A DNA stretch of 64,000 bases from an uncultured Christensenellaceae bacterium (GTDB lineage: Bacteria; Bacillota; Clostridia; Christensenellales; Borkfalkiaceae): NCBI GenBank assembly GCA_910587825.1, contig CAJUNJ010000001.1:1-64000 (forward strand), given 5' to 3'. This document shows positions 36,241 through 43,797 of the stretch, one piece after another (position 1 is the first letter of the stretch; every line of letters starts with the position of its first letter). Below the pieces are notes generated by a model. That model saw only the letters and a program-made list of their open reading frames with translations, did no database searches and had not been told where the DNA came from. Both the position numbers and the translations under genes were made by a program.

Positions 36241-36280
36241 ATTCTGCGGTTTACATTAAATTTAATGTAAACCGCAGAAT
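36241..36280. promoter_or_regulatory. Perfect 40-bp palindrome, candidate operator
   Basis: Twenty bases are followed at once by their exact reverse complement, with no spacer. The centre (36253-36268) is ACATTAA-AT-TTAATGT, the same half-sites as at 34861-34876. It begins 10 bases upstream of the -35 at 36226-36231. A terminator role is less likely because a better one exists at 36368-36395 and there is no T-run. Confidence 0.7.
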
Positions 36281-36367
36281 ACCGCCATTTTCTGTTTCGC
36301 GCATAAAGTGAGCAGTCTCCATAAGCCGCGAACCATGAAAATCCGGATTTAGAAGTGGACTAAGAGA

Positions 36368-36395
36368 AAACCGTTTAGCGACTGCTAAACGGTTT
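36368..36395. terminator. Bidirectional terminator after the DUF4143 ATPase
   Basis: Twelve-base-pair stem AAACCGTTTAGC / GCTAAACGGTTT with a four-base loop. The minus strand continues TTTTCTCTT past the fold and the plus strand GTTTT. It closes the ATPase gene that ends at 36450. Confidence 0.75.
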
Positions 36396-36449
36396 GTTTT
36401 ACTTATTAGATAAAAACTTATCTTTTATACGATACGCACATACAAGAAA

Positions 36450-37649
36450 TTACCAACTTTCTTTTAAAAGAAAGTCAGCGATGTGGACAATCTGAATTCC
36501 GTTATCATTGCCGGCTGCAAGGTTATCTTTTGCAACCACGTATTTATGATAATGGTCTTTAACGTCCATAAGATTATCCGTTTCTCTTGTTGAATCCGCA
36601 GACAATTCTCGACATACCTGAACATAAACTTTTTCGCCGCGTTTTTCACCGATAAAGTCAATCTCTTTCGTTCCGTTCTTACCGATAAACACGTCGTAGC
36701 CCCTACGCTTCATTTCGAGATAGACGATATTTTCAAGCATAGCCGCAACCATTTTATTGTCAAAACCCATTTTGCTGTACTTGAAGGAAATGTCAGAAAG
36801 ATAATACTTCTCTTGCGTTTTCAAAACGGCTTTACCCTGTAAATCGTATCGCTGGCAGGGATAAATTATGAACGCTTCTTCAAGCCATTTGATGTAGTTG
36901 TAAATAGTTTCAACAGAAAGCGTTCTCTTTTCACTCTTCAAAAAATTAACGATTGAATTTGCCGAAAAGGTCTTGCCAATGTTTTCAATTATGAACTTAA
37001 CAACTCGGTCAAATAAATCTCGGTTGCGAATTTTATGCCTACGGGAAATATCTCTCGTGATAACGGTTGAATAGATTCCGTCCACTATCTGATACGCAGA
37101 CTGAGTATCAAAGTTCCCAATACCGATTATCGGAAATCCGCCGAACTGAATATACTCGTCGATTAAATCTTTGGCATTACTGACAGCTTTACCCTTAAAC
37201 TGCAAATATTCATTGAAAGATAAAGTATAGACCGGAATAGAAACATAACGTCCTGAAAGATAAGTTGAAATTTCACTTGACATTAACTTAGAGTTTGAGC
37301 CGGTAACGTAAATGTCAACGTCTGAGCCTTCTAAAAGACTGTTCACAACTTTTTCCCAACCGTCAACTTCCTGCAGTTCGTCAAGAAAAAGATAGCATCT
37401 GCCCTTTCCGTCAATAGCATTTTTTAACTCGCAGTACATGTCCTTTGCAGTGAACTTGTCATCCACGTCCATTTCATTATACTTTCTGGATATAATATTT
37501 TCCTTTGCAATACTACGCTTAACAAGTTCTTCTTTCATCATTTCAAGTATTGTTGATTTCCCACAGCGACGAACGCCAGCCAATATTTTGACAAGCGGCG
37601 CATCAATAAAAGTACTTATAGCGTTTATGTAATCGGGTCTGTAAATCAT
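36450..37649 (-). CDS. AAA ATPase with DUF4143 nuclease-like domain
   Basis: A 399-residue protein of the AAA_14/DUF4143 family. Walker A is GVRRCGKST near residue 26 and Walker B is YLFLDELQEV. The mid-region holds YIQFGGFP and winged-helix-like segments. The C-terminal DUF4143 part contains the restriction-like core EIDFIGEKRGEKVYVQV. ATG 37649 is preferred (GGAGG upstream). Such proteins are common and variable, often near mobile DNA; the function is unproven, with DNA-related or defence roles suggested. It has its own promoter and terminator and is the last gene before the right border repeat. Confidence 0.88.
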   Translation of the reverse strand: MIYRPDYINAISTFIDAPLVKILAGVRRCGKSTILEMMKEELVKRSIAKENIISRKYNEMDVDDKFTAKDMYCELKNAIDGKGRCYLFLDELQEVDGWEKVVNSLLEGSDVDIYVTGSNSKLMSSEISTYLSGRYVSIPVYTLSFNEYLQFKGKAVSNAKDLIDEYIQFGGFPIIGIGNFDTQSAYQIVDGIYSTVITRDISRRHKIRNRDLFDRVVKFIIENIGKTFSANSIVNFLKSEKRTLSVETIYNYIKWLEEAFIIYPCQRYDLQGKAVLKTQEKYYLSDISFKYSKMGFDNKMVAAMLENIVYLEMKRRGYDVFIGKNGTKEIDFIGEKRGEKVYVQVCRELSADSTRETDNLMDVKDHYHKYVVAKDNLAAGNDNGIQIVHIADFLLKESW

Positions 37650-37674
37650 AGCGTTACCTCCTAATTCAAAAAAG

Positions 37675-37704
37675 ATTATACCAAAAAACATTATCTCTTG
37701 TCAA
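37675..37704 (-). promoter_or_regulatory. Promoter of the DUF4143 ATPase
   Basis: TTGACA (37699-37704), 18-bp spacer and TATAAT (37675-37680) on the minus strand, shortly before GGAGG and ATG 37649. Confidence 0.7.
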
Positions 37705-37965
37705 TAATCTTTTCGATATAGAAGTAAAAACTTATGTAATTTGAATTACTTTTTTACTTTAATTTGTCGAAAACGCTCATATTATTAAAAGCACACTGTT
37801 GCATATAAAATGAAACAGTGTGATAAATAGAACAAGATTTAGCTGGTTACTTTTGATTGTAAATTTTTGGGGCACGTTTGGGGCACATTCTGAAAAATAT
37901 ACAATATATAGCGCAAATTATTAATATAAATACTATATATTGTGGTTTTTATCGCTTTTCGGAAT
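37705..37965. other. Gene-free border segment with hairpin
   Basis: AT-rich DNA between the ATPase promoter and the tRNA-like repeat. It holds a hairpin CACACTGTT / AACAGTGTG (37792-37822), extended by CAT/ATG, with TTTTAAT following on the minus strand, and a doubled GGGGCAC motif around 37871-37886. No open frame here resembles an integrase. Confidence 0.6.
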
Positions 37966-37992
37966 GGTTCAAGTCCCGTCACCTCAACCAAA
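37966..37992 (+). repeat. attR-like copy of tRNA-Pro 3' end
   Basis: Exact 27-base copy of 7946-7972, starting in the T-arm and running through CCA. The 5' two thirds of the tRNA are absent, so it is not a gene. It merges into a strong terminator hairpin, as expected if this was the original downstream flank of tRNA-Pro before insertion. Confidence 0.75.
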
Positions 37993-38032
37993 ACCCGAAG
38001 GACGGAAAAAGCCGTCCTTCGGGTTTTGGTTG
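37985..38032 (+). terminator. Strong hairpin after the tRNA remnant
   Basis: A perfect stem of about 21 bp (37985-38005 with 38012-38032) and a six-base loop, GC-rich in its upper half and overlapping the CAACCA end of the repeat. A terminator directly behind the tRNA tail fits a former tRNA-Pro transcription unit. Confidence 0.7.
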
Positions 38033-38131
38033 TTGAGCGATTTTCGGAATTTGATAGGTGCAAGAAAAATTAAATTTTAACAGAACAGCAAACTGCATAT
38101 ATGTATGCAAATTTTATTCGGCAGACGAATT

Positions 38132-38578
38132 TTATTTTGCACTTATTATAACGGTGTAGGAATATTCACCATAGTTATCAACTTCTACTATAACAGCGGT
38201 ATTAACAACAGCCTTTTTGCACGTTAAGTTATAGTAAACTTCCATATCTTCTTTTTCTTCGGGCGGCGTGATTTCTAAAACTTCGGCGTCGTATTTCAAA
38301 GATATTATTTCCGTATTTATAGAACGTACTTTACTGCCGCCGTATTGCGTAAAAGTTACGCCCAAAAGATAACTTTCACCGACCTGCAAAATATAATCGT
38401 TTTCCGTAATTGTTTCGTTATCTTCAAACGGGTTGCCATATACAAACGGGTGATTTCGTTCCGTTCCGATACCCGCCATAATACCCGTTACCTTTGCTTC
38501 GTCAGAGCCGCAAGCCGTTAAACCGAACGGTAGCAGTATTATACACAACATACAAATGATTATAGAAAGCCTTTTCAT
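38132..38578 (-). CDS. Putative lipoprotein, unknown
   Basis: A 148-residue protein from ATG 38578 (AAGGAG upstream; the longer frame to 38632 overlaps the next gene). The signal peptide ends in LTAC (Cys about 23), followed by a beta-rich domain of about 120 residues with a VGESYLLGVTF strand and an EYSYTVIIS end that suggests an immunoglobulin-like or BIG-type fold. It is the last gene of a five-gene leftward group headed by the XRE regulator at 40730. Function unknown. Confidence 0.65.
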   Translation of the reverse strand: MKRLSIIICMLCIILLPFGLTACGSDEAKVTGIMAGIGTERNHPFVYGNPFEDNETITENDYILQVGESYLLGVTFTQYGGSKVRSINTEIISLKYDAEVLEITPPEEKEDMEVYYNLTCKKAVVNTAVIVEVDNYGEYSYTVIISAK

Positions 38579-38579
38579 A

Positions 38580-38795
38580 TCAACGCTCCTTTTTGTCGTT
38601 TGTTTGTTTCGTTGAACGAACCGCCCAAGCAACTATCAGACAAATACCCATAGTTTTATTGACAACTACTTGTCCGTCGCTCGTGAGTATTTCCCAAGCC
38701 TCGTTTTTAAGTCCGACATAAAGCAAGAGAAGTATAGACAGCGCGCCCGAACAAAGACTGAATATCCATTTTAACACTTTCAGCACAAACGTCAT
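38580..38795 (-). CDS. Small two-helix membrane protein
   Basis: A 71-residue protein with hydrophobic segments at about 6-27 and 46-60 separated by a short polar loop, and a basic Lys/Arg-rich C-terminus. GAGG lies before ATG 38795, and the stop falls 2 bases before the next ATG (38578). No family recognised; co-transcribed with the neighbouring lipoproteins. Confidence 0.6.
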   Translation of the reverse strand: MTFVLKVLKWIFSLCSGALSILLLLYVGLKNEAWEILTSDGQVVVNKTMGICLIVAWAVRSTKQTNDKKER

Positions 38796-38805
38796 AATTA
38801 CCTCG

Positions 38806-39357
38806 TTATAGTCCGAAATACCAAACTTGTGTTCCCATATCGACTTCGTAATACATAACTTTGCTTTTCTTTGCGTTCCAAAAAAAATAGCCAGACAAGC
38901 CGCCGACTTTCATTCTGCCTTCGCCTATGTGCCAAGTGCGACGCGTATTGTCGATTACGTTTTGACAGAACTTTTGTGCGTTTTTGATTTCTATTTTAAT
39001 ATGTGCGTCTTTGACCGTCAAACCGCCGATAACGTAAAGCGTGTCGTGTTCGTCGCAATCTTCGGCAAAGTCTATCAAACCTTGCCCGTACAGACTGTCG
39101 CCGAATACGCCGCCGTAACACCAACTACGCAATACGTCGTTGCCCAAGCGGTGTACTTCGGAAATTTTTGTACCGAACTTCTGCCGCCAAACAAGTACGA
39201 TATGCCGCCAATCTTCTATCTTTTTGACATATTTCGGATCGTCTTTTTCGATAAGTCGCGCTTCCACGCCGCAATCCGATAATTCTTTTATGACGTTCGC
39301 GTACCATTCCGCGCATTTTTGACGGCGTTTTATTTCGCCTTTCGTCAGTTCTTCCAT
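38806..39357 (-). CDS. Hypothetical cytoplasmic protein
   Basis: A 183-residue protein without a signal peptide: a helical, charged first 35 residues, then an alpha/beta domain rich in aromatic residues (WRHIVLVWRQKFG, TWHIGEGRMKVGG, YYEVDMG). No motif I can name. AAAGGACGG precedes ATG 39357. It sits 11-17 bases from both neighbours in the XRE-headed operon. Confidence 0.6.
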   Translation of the reverse strand: MEELTKGEIKRRQKCAEWYANVIKELSDCGVEARLIEKDDPKYVKKIEDWRHIVLVWRQKFGTKISEVHRLGNDVLRSWCYGGVFGDSLYGQGLIDFAEDCDEHDTLYVIGGLTVKDAHIKIEIKNAQKFCQNVIDNTRRTWHIGEGRMKVGGLSGYFFWNAKKSKVMYYEVDMGTQVWYFGL

Positions 39358-39373
39358 AATTACCGTCCTTTAA

Positions 39374-39838
39374 TCAATGCCCGCTTTCGTAAAAGACTAA
39401 CCGCAATTCGTTTGGAAAATAAATGATAGTAAGCGCGTCGGTAAGACCGTCGTCATTAAACCACTTATAATCGCTTTCCCAATTCGGGTAGTGTTCCTGC
39501 GGTATTTTCAAACAGCAATTTGCGTGGCTGTCGATTTTTTCTTTCAATTCCGTGTTCTTCTCGGAAGAAAAGCCGTTACCGTCTTTTTTACCGAACGATT
39601 GCATAAACTCCGTCGGCTCGCTTTCTAATTGAAGAACGGAATACGACGGGGCTTTTCCCGTAAAAGTTTCACCTTTTATATCGCAAACGACTTTATAATC
39701 GGGCAACAGTTGAAAGTCTATATCGTTACGGCGATTTTTAATTTCTTCAAACGCACTTTGCCCGCCGCAAGACGCCAATATCAAAGTGCAAATCAAAGCC
39801 GTTATCAAGACGATTAAACCTGTAAATTTCTTTTTCAT
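39374..39838 (-). CDS. Putative lipoprotein, unknown
   Basis: A 154-residue protein with a signal peptide ending in ILASC (Cys24) and an outer domain of about 130 residues containing ESDYKWFNDDG and a final YFPNELRLVFYESG strand pair. No family recognised. AAAAGGAG precedes ATG 39838; the regulator gene ends 14 bases upstream. Probably a cell-surface partner of the membrane-bound regulator. Confidence 0.6.
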   Translation of the reverse strand: MKKKFTGLIVLITALICTLILASCGGQSAFEEIKNRRNDIDFQLLPDYKVVCDIKGETFTGKAPSYSVLQLESEPTEFMQSFGKKDGNGFSSEKNTELKEKIDSHANCCLKIPQEHYPNWESDYKWFNDDGLTDALTIIYFPNELRLVFYESGH

Positions 39839-39851
39839 ACAAATCTCCTTT

Positions 39852-40730
39852 TCAACCCTTAATTGTTATATAAAGTTCTTCGTGTATTGTATTATCTGTC
39901 AACACAATTATCATTGAACACAAGCCTGTATGCGGAACGGTAATTCTTGTCAATTCGTTTTCGGAATAAAGCCATTGATTTCCTATACCGTTCGGCGCGG
40001 GATTTGTAACAATAGCCGTATCAATCATAAATCTTGTGAAAAAATTTGTTTGATGGTCGTTAGCGTCATTCCATAACGCTATTGCGTTGAACACCGAGCC
40101 GAGCGGCACACGTTCTCCGCTAACCTTGCTCACAGGTTCTTTGATAATAATACAATCGGTTTCGTTTTGCAACTGCAACTGTACGGAATACAGTTCTACG
40201 GAATGGTCGTTTTTTTCATAAGCGGCAAAAGCGTCAGTCGAAAGATACGTTATACGTCCGTTTTCGTTGGTTCTTATTTCGCCGCCGTTTTTCACAAATA
40301 TATTTTCGGGCTTACAGCCGAGAGATATTGATAACTTGTCGTTTAATATCGGCAATTCATAACCCGAAACATCAAAATGCCCGATAGTCGCTTTCTGTTT
40401 TATGAGTTTGGGTACAAAGATTAAAGCGAGTATTAAAGACAAAATAATAGCAAGCCCGACGCAACTGACGATTATCAATAATTTTTGTGATTTGGCGATA
40501 GTTATGTTTTTGCTTACGATTATCGTTTCGGTTTGCTTATCGGCAAAGAATTCTTCTTTACTGATTGAGAAATATTCGGCAAGCAAATTCAATGAAGTTT
40601 CGCTCGGCAAGCCCAAACCGTTTTCCCATTTGGCAACGGCACTACGGCTTACAAAAATTGCTTTTGCAAGTTCAGCTTGCGATATTCCTTTTTTCAAACG
40701 CAGTTCTTTTAATCGTTCGTTGAATTGCAT
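39852..40730 (-). CDS. XRE regulator with membrane helix and outer domain
   Basis: A 292-residue protein. Residues about 1-58 form a Cro/C1-type helix-turn-helix (GISQAELAKAIFVSRSAVAKWENG). A membrane helix follows at about 82-105, then a 180-residue region predicted outside the cell, with SGYELPILNDKLSIS and a C-terminal beta strand set. This layout suggests a one-component transmembrane sensor-regulator that binds DNA inside and a signal outside. ATG 40730 is chosen for the AGGAG before it. It heads an operon with two lipoproteins and two unknown proteins, which it may control. Ligand unknown. Confidence 0.82.
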   Translation of the reverse strand: MQFNERLKELRLKKGISQAELAKAIFVSRSAVAKWENGLGLPSETSLNLLAEYFSISKEEFFADKQTETIIVSKNITIAKSQKLLIIVSCVGLAIILSLILALIFVPKLIKQKATIGHFDVSGYELPILNDKLSISLGCKPENIFVKNGGEIRTNENGRITYLSTDAFAAYEKNDHSVELYSVQLQLQNETDCIIIKEPVSKVSGERVPLGSVFNAIALWNDANDHQTNFFTRFMIDTAIVTNPAPNGIGNQWLYSENELTRITVPHTGLCSMIIVLTDNTIHEELYITIKG

Positions 40731-41016
40731 TTTATAAACTCCTAATAGCAATTACACAGACATTATAACATAAAACCGTAAAAAAGTATAAAAAAGGCTT
40801 GTTACTTTTGGAACGCAAGTTGTTACTTTTATTTTTCGACAATTAATCACCTTGTATTTCGACGTGTGTTTAGTCTATAAAATACTGCCGACAATTATGT
40901 GCCAAAATGTAGCATTGATTTTTACACAAATTTCTCCGTATTGAGCGCAATATCGATAACTTCGCTTACGACGTTGCACTTTCAGTATTTTTAATCGTAT
41001 GTTAGTTAGATAAATA
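40731..41016. other. Intergenic region, no gene seen
   Basis: AT-rich DNA between the XRE gene and the tRNA-Gly terminator. A TATAAT at 40762-40767 on the minus strand is the probable -10 of the XRE operon, with a poor -35. Nothing else recognisable. Confidence 0.5.
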
Positions 41017-41018
41017 AA

Positions 41019-41040
41019 AAAAGGCATAAATATGCCTTTT
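41019..41040 (-). terminator. Terminator of tRNA-Gly
   Basis: Stem AAAAGGCATA / TATGCCTTTT followed on the minus strand by TTTATTTA, 3 bases after the CCA end of tRNA-Gly. Confidence 0.8.
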
Positions 41041-41043
41041 AAG

Positions 41044-41118
41044 TGGAGCAGGTGACGGGAGTCGGACCCGCCAAAATCAGCTTGGGAAGCTGACGCCATA
41101 CCGATAGGCGACACCTGC
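41044..41118 (-). tRNA. tRNA-Gly(CCC)
   Basis: The cloverleaf has acceptor GCAGGTG/CACCTGC, anticodon stem TCAGC/GCTGA with loop TTCCCAA (anticodon CCC), discriminator T and encoded CCA. The T-loop reads TCCGACT instead of the near-universal TTCGANN, i.e. C at position 55 where pseudouridine is normally made. All stems are intact, so it is probably functional. Confidence 0.92.
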
Positions 41119-41157
41119 ATTGATATTTATATAAATACTATAACACATTTTAATTAA

Positions 41158-41358
41158 AAAGAAAAGCAAATTGAAATTATTTTATTTTTTATTGACAAAA
41201 AAATTATTAAAAATTCAGCAAACCGTCTTACCGAAAAGCTTACAAAATACGTTGAACCCGAAAAACAGAAAGGTTTTAATGCGCCGCCGACGAAAAATAT
41301 ATTTTTGTCGATAACGGCTTTTCTGACGCCTATGGGCATAAACGCACCCGTCAGTTAG
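41158..41358 (+). pseudogene. Decayed gene end, plus strand
   Basis: About 66 open codons without a start, bounded upstream by a stop at 41155. The later part has protein-like composition (RLTEKLTKYVEPEKQKGF, then NAPPTKNIFLSITAFL) and ends TAG. It looks like the C-terminus of a lost gene; no family recognised. Its stop overlaps the stop of the opposite fragment. Confidence 0.35.
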
Positions 41359-41522
41359 CTTGTATCAACGTCAATTTCAAGCTTTTTCAAAAAACCGCAA
41401 AATATTTCTTTATAATTTTTCCCCTTAATGTATTTGTCGGCTAACCCGACGTTTTTAACTCCGCCATACGTGCTGACCCAACCGTATCCCTTTGCCGTGT
41501 TACCGAAATGTATTGCTATGTT
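41355..41522 (-). pseudogene. Decayed gene end, minus strand
   Basis: About 55 open codons with no start, bounded by a stop at 41523. They read like a protein C-terminus (GNTAKGYGWVSTYGGVKN and a final FCGFLKKLEIDVDTS). Convergent with the fragment at 41158-41358. Family unknown. Confidence 0.35.
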
Positions 41523-41613
41523 TTAAAAATTTAAGCAATAAAATGTTAACTATATTTTCTACATTGTTGATTAAAAAAAATCATAAAAGTTAAAAACCTA
41601 TGCGGAGGCAATT

Positions 41614-42867
41614 ATGAACCCAATAAAAGAAAAATCAAAAAGTCTTGAAAACAGTTTTTTACCGCTGAAAAAAATGTACCCGAAAAGCTATAATAAGGAT
41701 AAAACGTCACCCTATACCAAAACAAGAGTTATACTTATGAACGGTACCGAGTTTGAATCGCAATGGTTTATGCACAACTTTGCAAGGCACTGCAACGAAC
41801 CTGAAATATTGAGCGCTCTTGCCGTTGTAAGACGCCAGGAACAGCAACAGCAAAAGCGTATAAGCTGTTTGAAACCGATTAACGAAAGCATACTTGAAAC
41901 CACTATCGCATACGAACAGCTTGCGATAGACCTTACAGCCGTATTGGCGCGTCACGAAACGGACGAAGCAAATATAAAAGCTTTAAACTTTGCGCTTTTG
42001 GAAGATTTCGACCATTTATACAGATATGCAAATTTATTGAAAATAGATAAAAATATAGATGCAGATATGTTGGTCGGCAAATATACCGAAATTATGCCCG
42101 GACGCCCCACCGTTGCCGAACACCGTTACCCTTCCGACGACGTATCGCCGCATATGAACGCTGAAAAAGCAGATTTGTACAGCAAGCTTGTCGCAAGCAC
42201 TATTACTGCCGCAGAACAACAAACGATGAACTACTATATGAATATTGCACAGTGGTATAAAAACGACTTAGGCAGAAAGCTTTACGCTGAAATTGCAATG
42301 ATTGAAGAAGCGCACGTAACGCAATACGAAAGTCTGAAAGACCCCAATCTTACCTGGCTTGAACAATGGGTAATGCACGAATATTGCGAATGCTGGCTCT
42401 ACTACTCGGCAATGAACGACGAAAGCGACGAAAACATCAAAAAGATTTGGACCGAACACTTTAAAATGGAAGTCGCGCATTTGAAGACTGCCGCTAAGCT
42501 TTTGAAAAAATTTGAAAACAAAAGCTTTGAATCGGTATGCGGTAACGGCGAATTCCCTCAACTTTTAAAACTTGGCGGCAATAAGGAATATATCCGTAAG
42601 GTTTTGCTTGACACAGTTAAAATGACAGCCGATAACACAAAAGTTATACGCGATTTTAAGGATATTAAAAAAATTCCGGACGATCACAGATATTTCGATT
42701 ATCAGAAATATATGTCGGGCAATCCCGAGAAAAACCCTTCGCACCTCGTAATACAGAAAGCGATTGAAAGACTTGGCAAAGATTACCGCTATCAGGACAG
42801 TGAACATCCCGTCAAGGAACTTCGCAACAGAGAAAAAGACAATATTTCAATTTCAAGAACAAAATAA
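41614..42867 (+). CDS. Ferritin-like four-helix protein, unknown
   Basis: A 417-residue, strongly helical protein with paired metal-ligand signatures of the ferritin-like fold: E101 in AYEQLAIDL, E130/H134 in LEDFDHLYRY, E201, then E231-x-x-H234 (EEAHVTQYE) and E286-x-x-H289 (MEVAHL). This pattern fits a carboxylate-bridged diiron site. The long polar ends (first 60 and last 110 residues) are extra relative to simple ferritin-like domains. A peroxide- or oxygen-handling role is possible but not shown. GGAGG precedes ATG 41614; it is a single plus-strand gene closed by the terminator at 42872-42904. Confidence 0.7.
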   Translation: MNPIKEKSKSLENSFLPLKKMYPKSYNKDKTSPYTKTRVILMNGTEFESQWFMHNFARHCNEPEILSALAVVRRQEQQQQKRISCLKPINESILETTIAYEQLAIDLTAVLARHETDEANIKALNFALLEDFDHLYRYANLLKIDKNIDADMLVGKYTEIMPGRPTVAEHRYPSDDVSPHMNAEKADLYSKLVASTITAAEQQTMNYYMNIAQWYKNDLGRKLYAEIAMIEEAHVTQYESLKDPNLTWLEQWVMHEYCECWLYYSAMNDESDENIKKIWTEHFKMEVAHLKTAAKLLKKFENKSFESVCGNGEFPQLLKLGGNKEYIRKVLLDTVKMTADNTKVIRDFKDIKKIPDDHRYFDYQKYMSGNPEKNPSHLVIQKAIERLGKDYRYQDSEHPVKELRNREKDNISISRTK

Positions 42868-42871
42868 ACTT

Positions 42872-42904
42872 ACGGCGTACAGAGCTTAACGCACTGTACG
42901 CCGT
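42872..42904. terminator. Bidirectional terminator
   Basis: Eleven-base-pair stem ACGGCGTACAG / CTGTACGCCGT in the 40-base gap between two convergent genes, ferritin-like (+) and MBL-fold (-). Confidence 0.75.
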
Positions 42905-42907
42905 TTA

Positions 42908-43744
42908 TCAGATTTCAACCGAATATCCGTCATAAGCTGCAACGACACCGTAACGCATTTCAAGCAATTTCAGGTGTGCGCGCGTCGGATTGCAGTTATG
43001 TGAAAAATGTGAAATTATCAATTTGGTTTTACCGTCGATAACGCCTCTTTTTAGAAGTTCGTCTTTGATAATCATATTTTCGTTAATGCTCATATGGCGG
43101 GTGGAAAGTTCTCCGGTACTGTCGGCAAAAGTGCAGTCGAAGCACACTGCATCCGCTTTTGCTCCGCTTTCGCAAAGAAAGTCGAACACGTCGGCATTCA
43201 ACATACCGCTGTCGTAAAGATGCAAGTACCCCCTGCCGTCTTTTTCAATATAGAAAAGCAAAGCTTCTTCTGTTTTGCTGTGGTTTGCAGGCAAAGTTAT
43301 AATCTTGTAACCGCCAACCGTAAACGTCTGATAAGGTTTAATTTGACGTACTCCTACAAGCGGAACAACCTGCGGTTTCATTTCCCTTGCGGTACATTCT
43401 TCAAAAACCTTTTTAACTTCTGCATTTCCGTAAATTTCGAGCTTCCCGCTGTCAAATTCGGCATACTTATAACCGCGAAGAATAAAATCGTGCGCATAGA
43501 AATGGTCGAGATGCGAATGTGTTGCAAGTATATATTTTATTTTCGAAAGTTCTATACCGAATTTTAGCGAATGCGAATAGGCTTCCGGCGGAAAGTCGAT
43601 TGAAATGCAACCGTCTATTACCACCTGAGAGCGCGTGCGGAATTGACTTTCACCCGCAAGCCTTGCATTCTTACAGTATTCGCAATTACAGAACACCGCG
43701 GGAAAACCTTCCGCCGCACCTGTTCCGAGAAAATTCAAAATCAT
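42908..43744 (-). CDS. MBL-fold phosphodiesterase, PhnP-like
   Basis: A 278-residue metallo-beta-lactamase-fold hydrolase. The N-terminal LGTGAAEGFPAVFCNCEYC carries the three-cysteine motif seen in PhnP-type cyclic-phosphate phosphodiesterases. The metal site THSHLDH is at about 75-81, with further ligands at DCTFAD and SHFSHN. The family hydrolyses phosphodiesters such as ribose cyclic phosphate; without phn genes nearby the substrate is uncertain. It ends the pepP-efp-dtd group, separated from dtd by a hairpin. Confidence 0.82.
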   Translation of the reverse strand: MILNFLGTGAAEGFPAVFCNCEYCKNARLAGESQFRTRSQVVIDGCISIDFPPEAYSHSLKFGIELSKIKYILATHSHLDHFYAHDFILRGYKYAEFDSGKLEIYGNAEVKKVFEECTAREMKPQVVPLVGVRQIKPYQTFTVGGYKIITLPANHSKTEEALLFYIEKDGRGYLHLYDSGMLNADVFDFLCESGAKADAVCFDCTFADSTGELSTRHMSINENMIIKDELLKRGVIDGKTKLIISHFSHNCNPTRAHLKLLEMRYGVVAAYDGYSVEI

Positions 43745-43772
43745 AAAATACCGATAATTCCCGTTAATGCAA

Positions 43773-43794
43773 ACAGGGCGAAAATTCGCCCTGT
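43773..43794 (-). terminator. Hairpin after dtd
   Basis: Stem ACAGGGCGA / TCGCCCTGT with loop AAAT, a few bases beyond the dtd stop; on the minus strand TTTGCATT follows. Probably a partial terminator ahead of the MBL gene. Confidence 0.6.
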
Positions 43795-43797
43795 AAA

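Noticed and set aside
36241..36280. Palindrome as plain transcription terminator
   Set aside because: It lacks a T-run, lies next to a promoter, and a better terminator for the upstream gene exists at 36368-36395.
37705..37965. Integrase remnant beside the right border repeat
   Set aside because: I looked for tyrosine-recombinase boxes in all frames and saw only short stop-riddled stretches; the doubled GGGGCAC motif alone is not evidence.
37966..37992. Second tRNA-Pro gene
   Set aside because: Only the T-arm and acceptor 3' strand are present; D-arm, anticodon arm and 5' acceptor strand are absent.
37839..38063. Minus-strand open frame containing VEVTGLEP
   Set aside because: This phrase is the reverse translation of a tRNA 3' end; the frame arises from the tRNA-Pro remnant and has no coding character.
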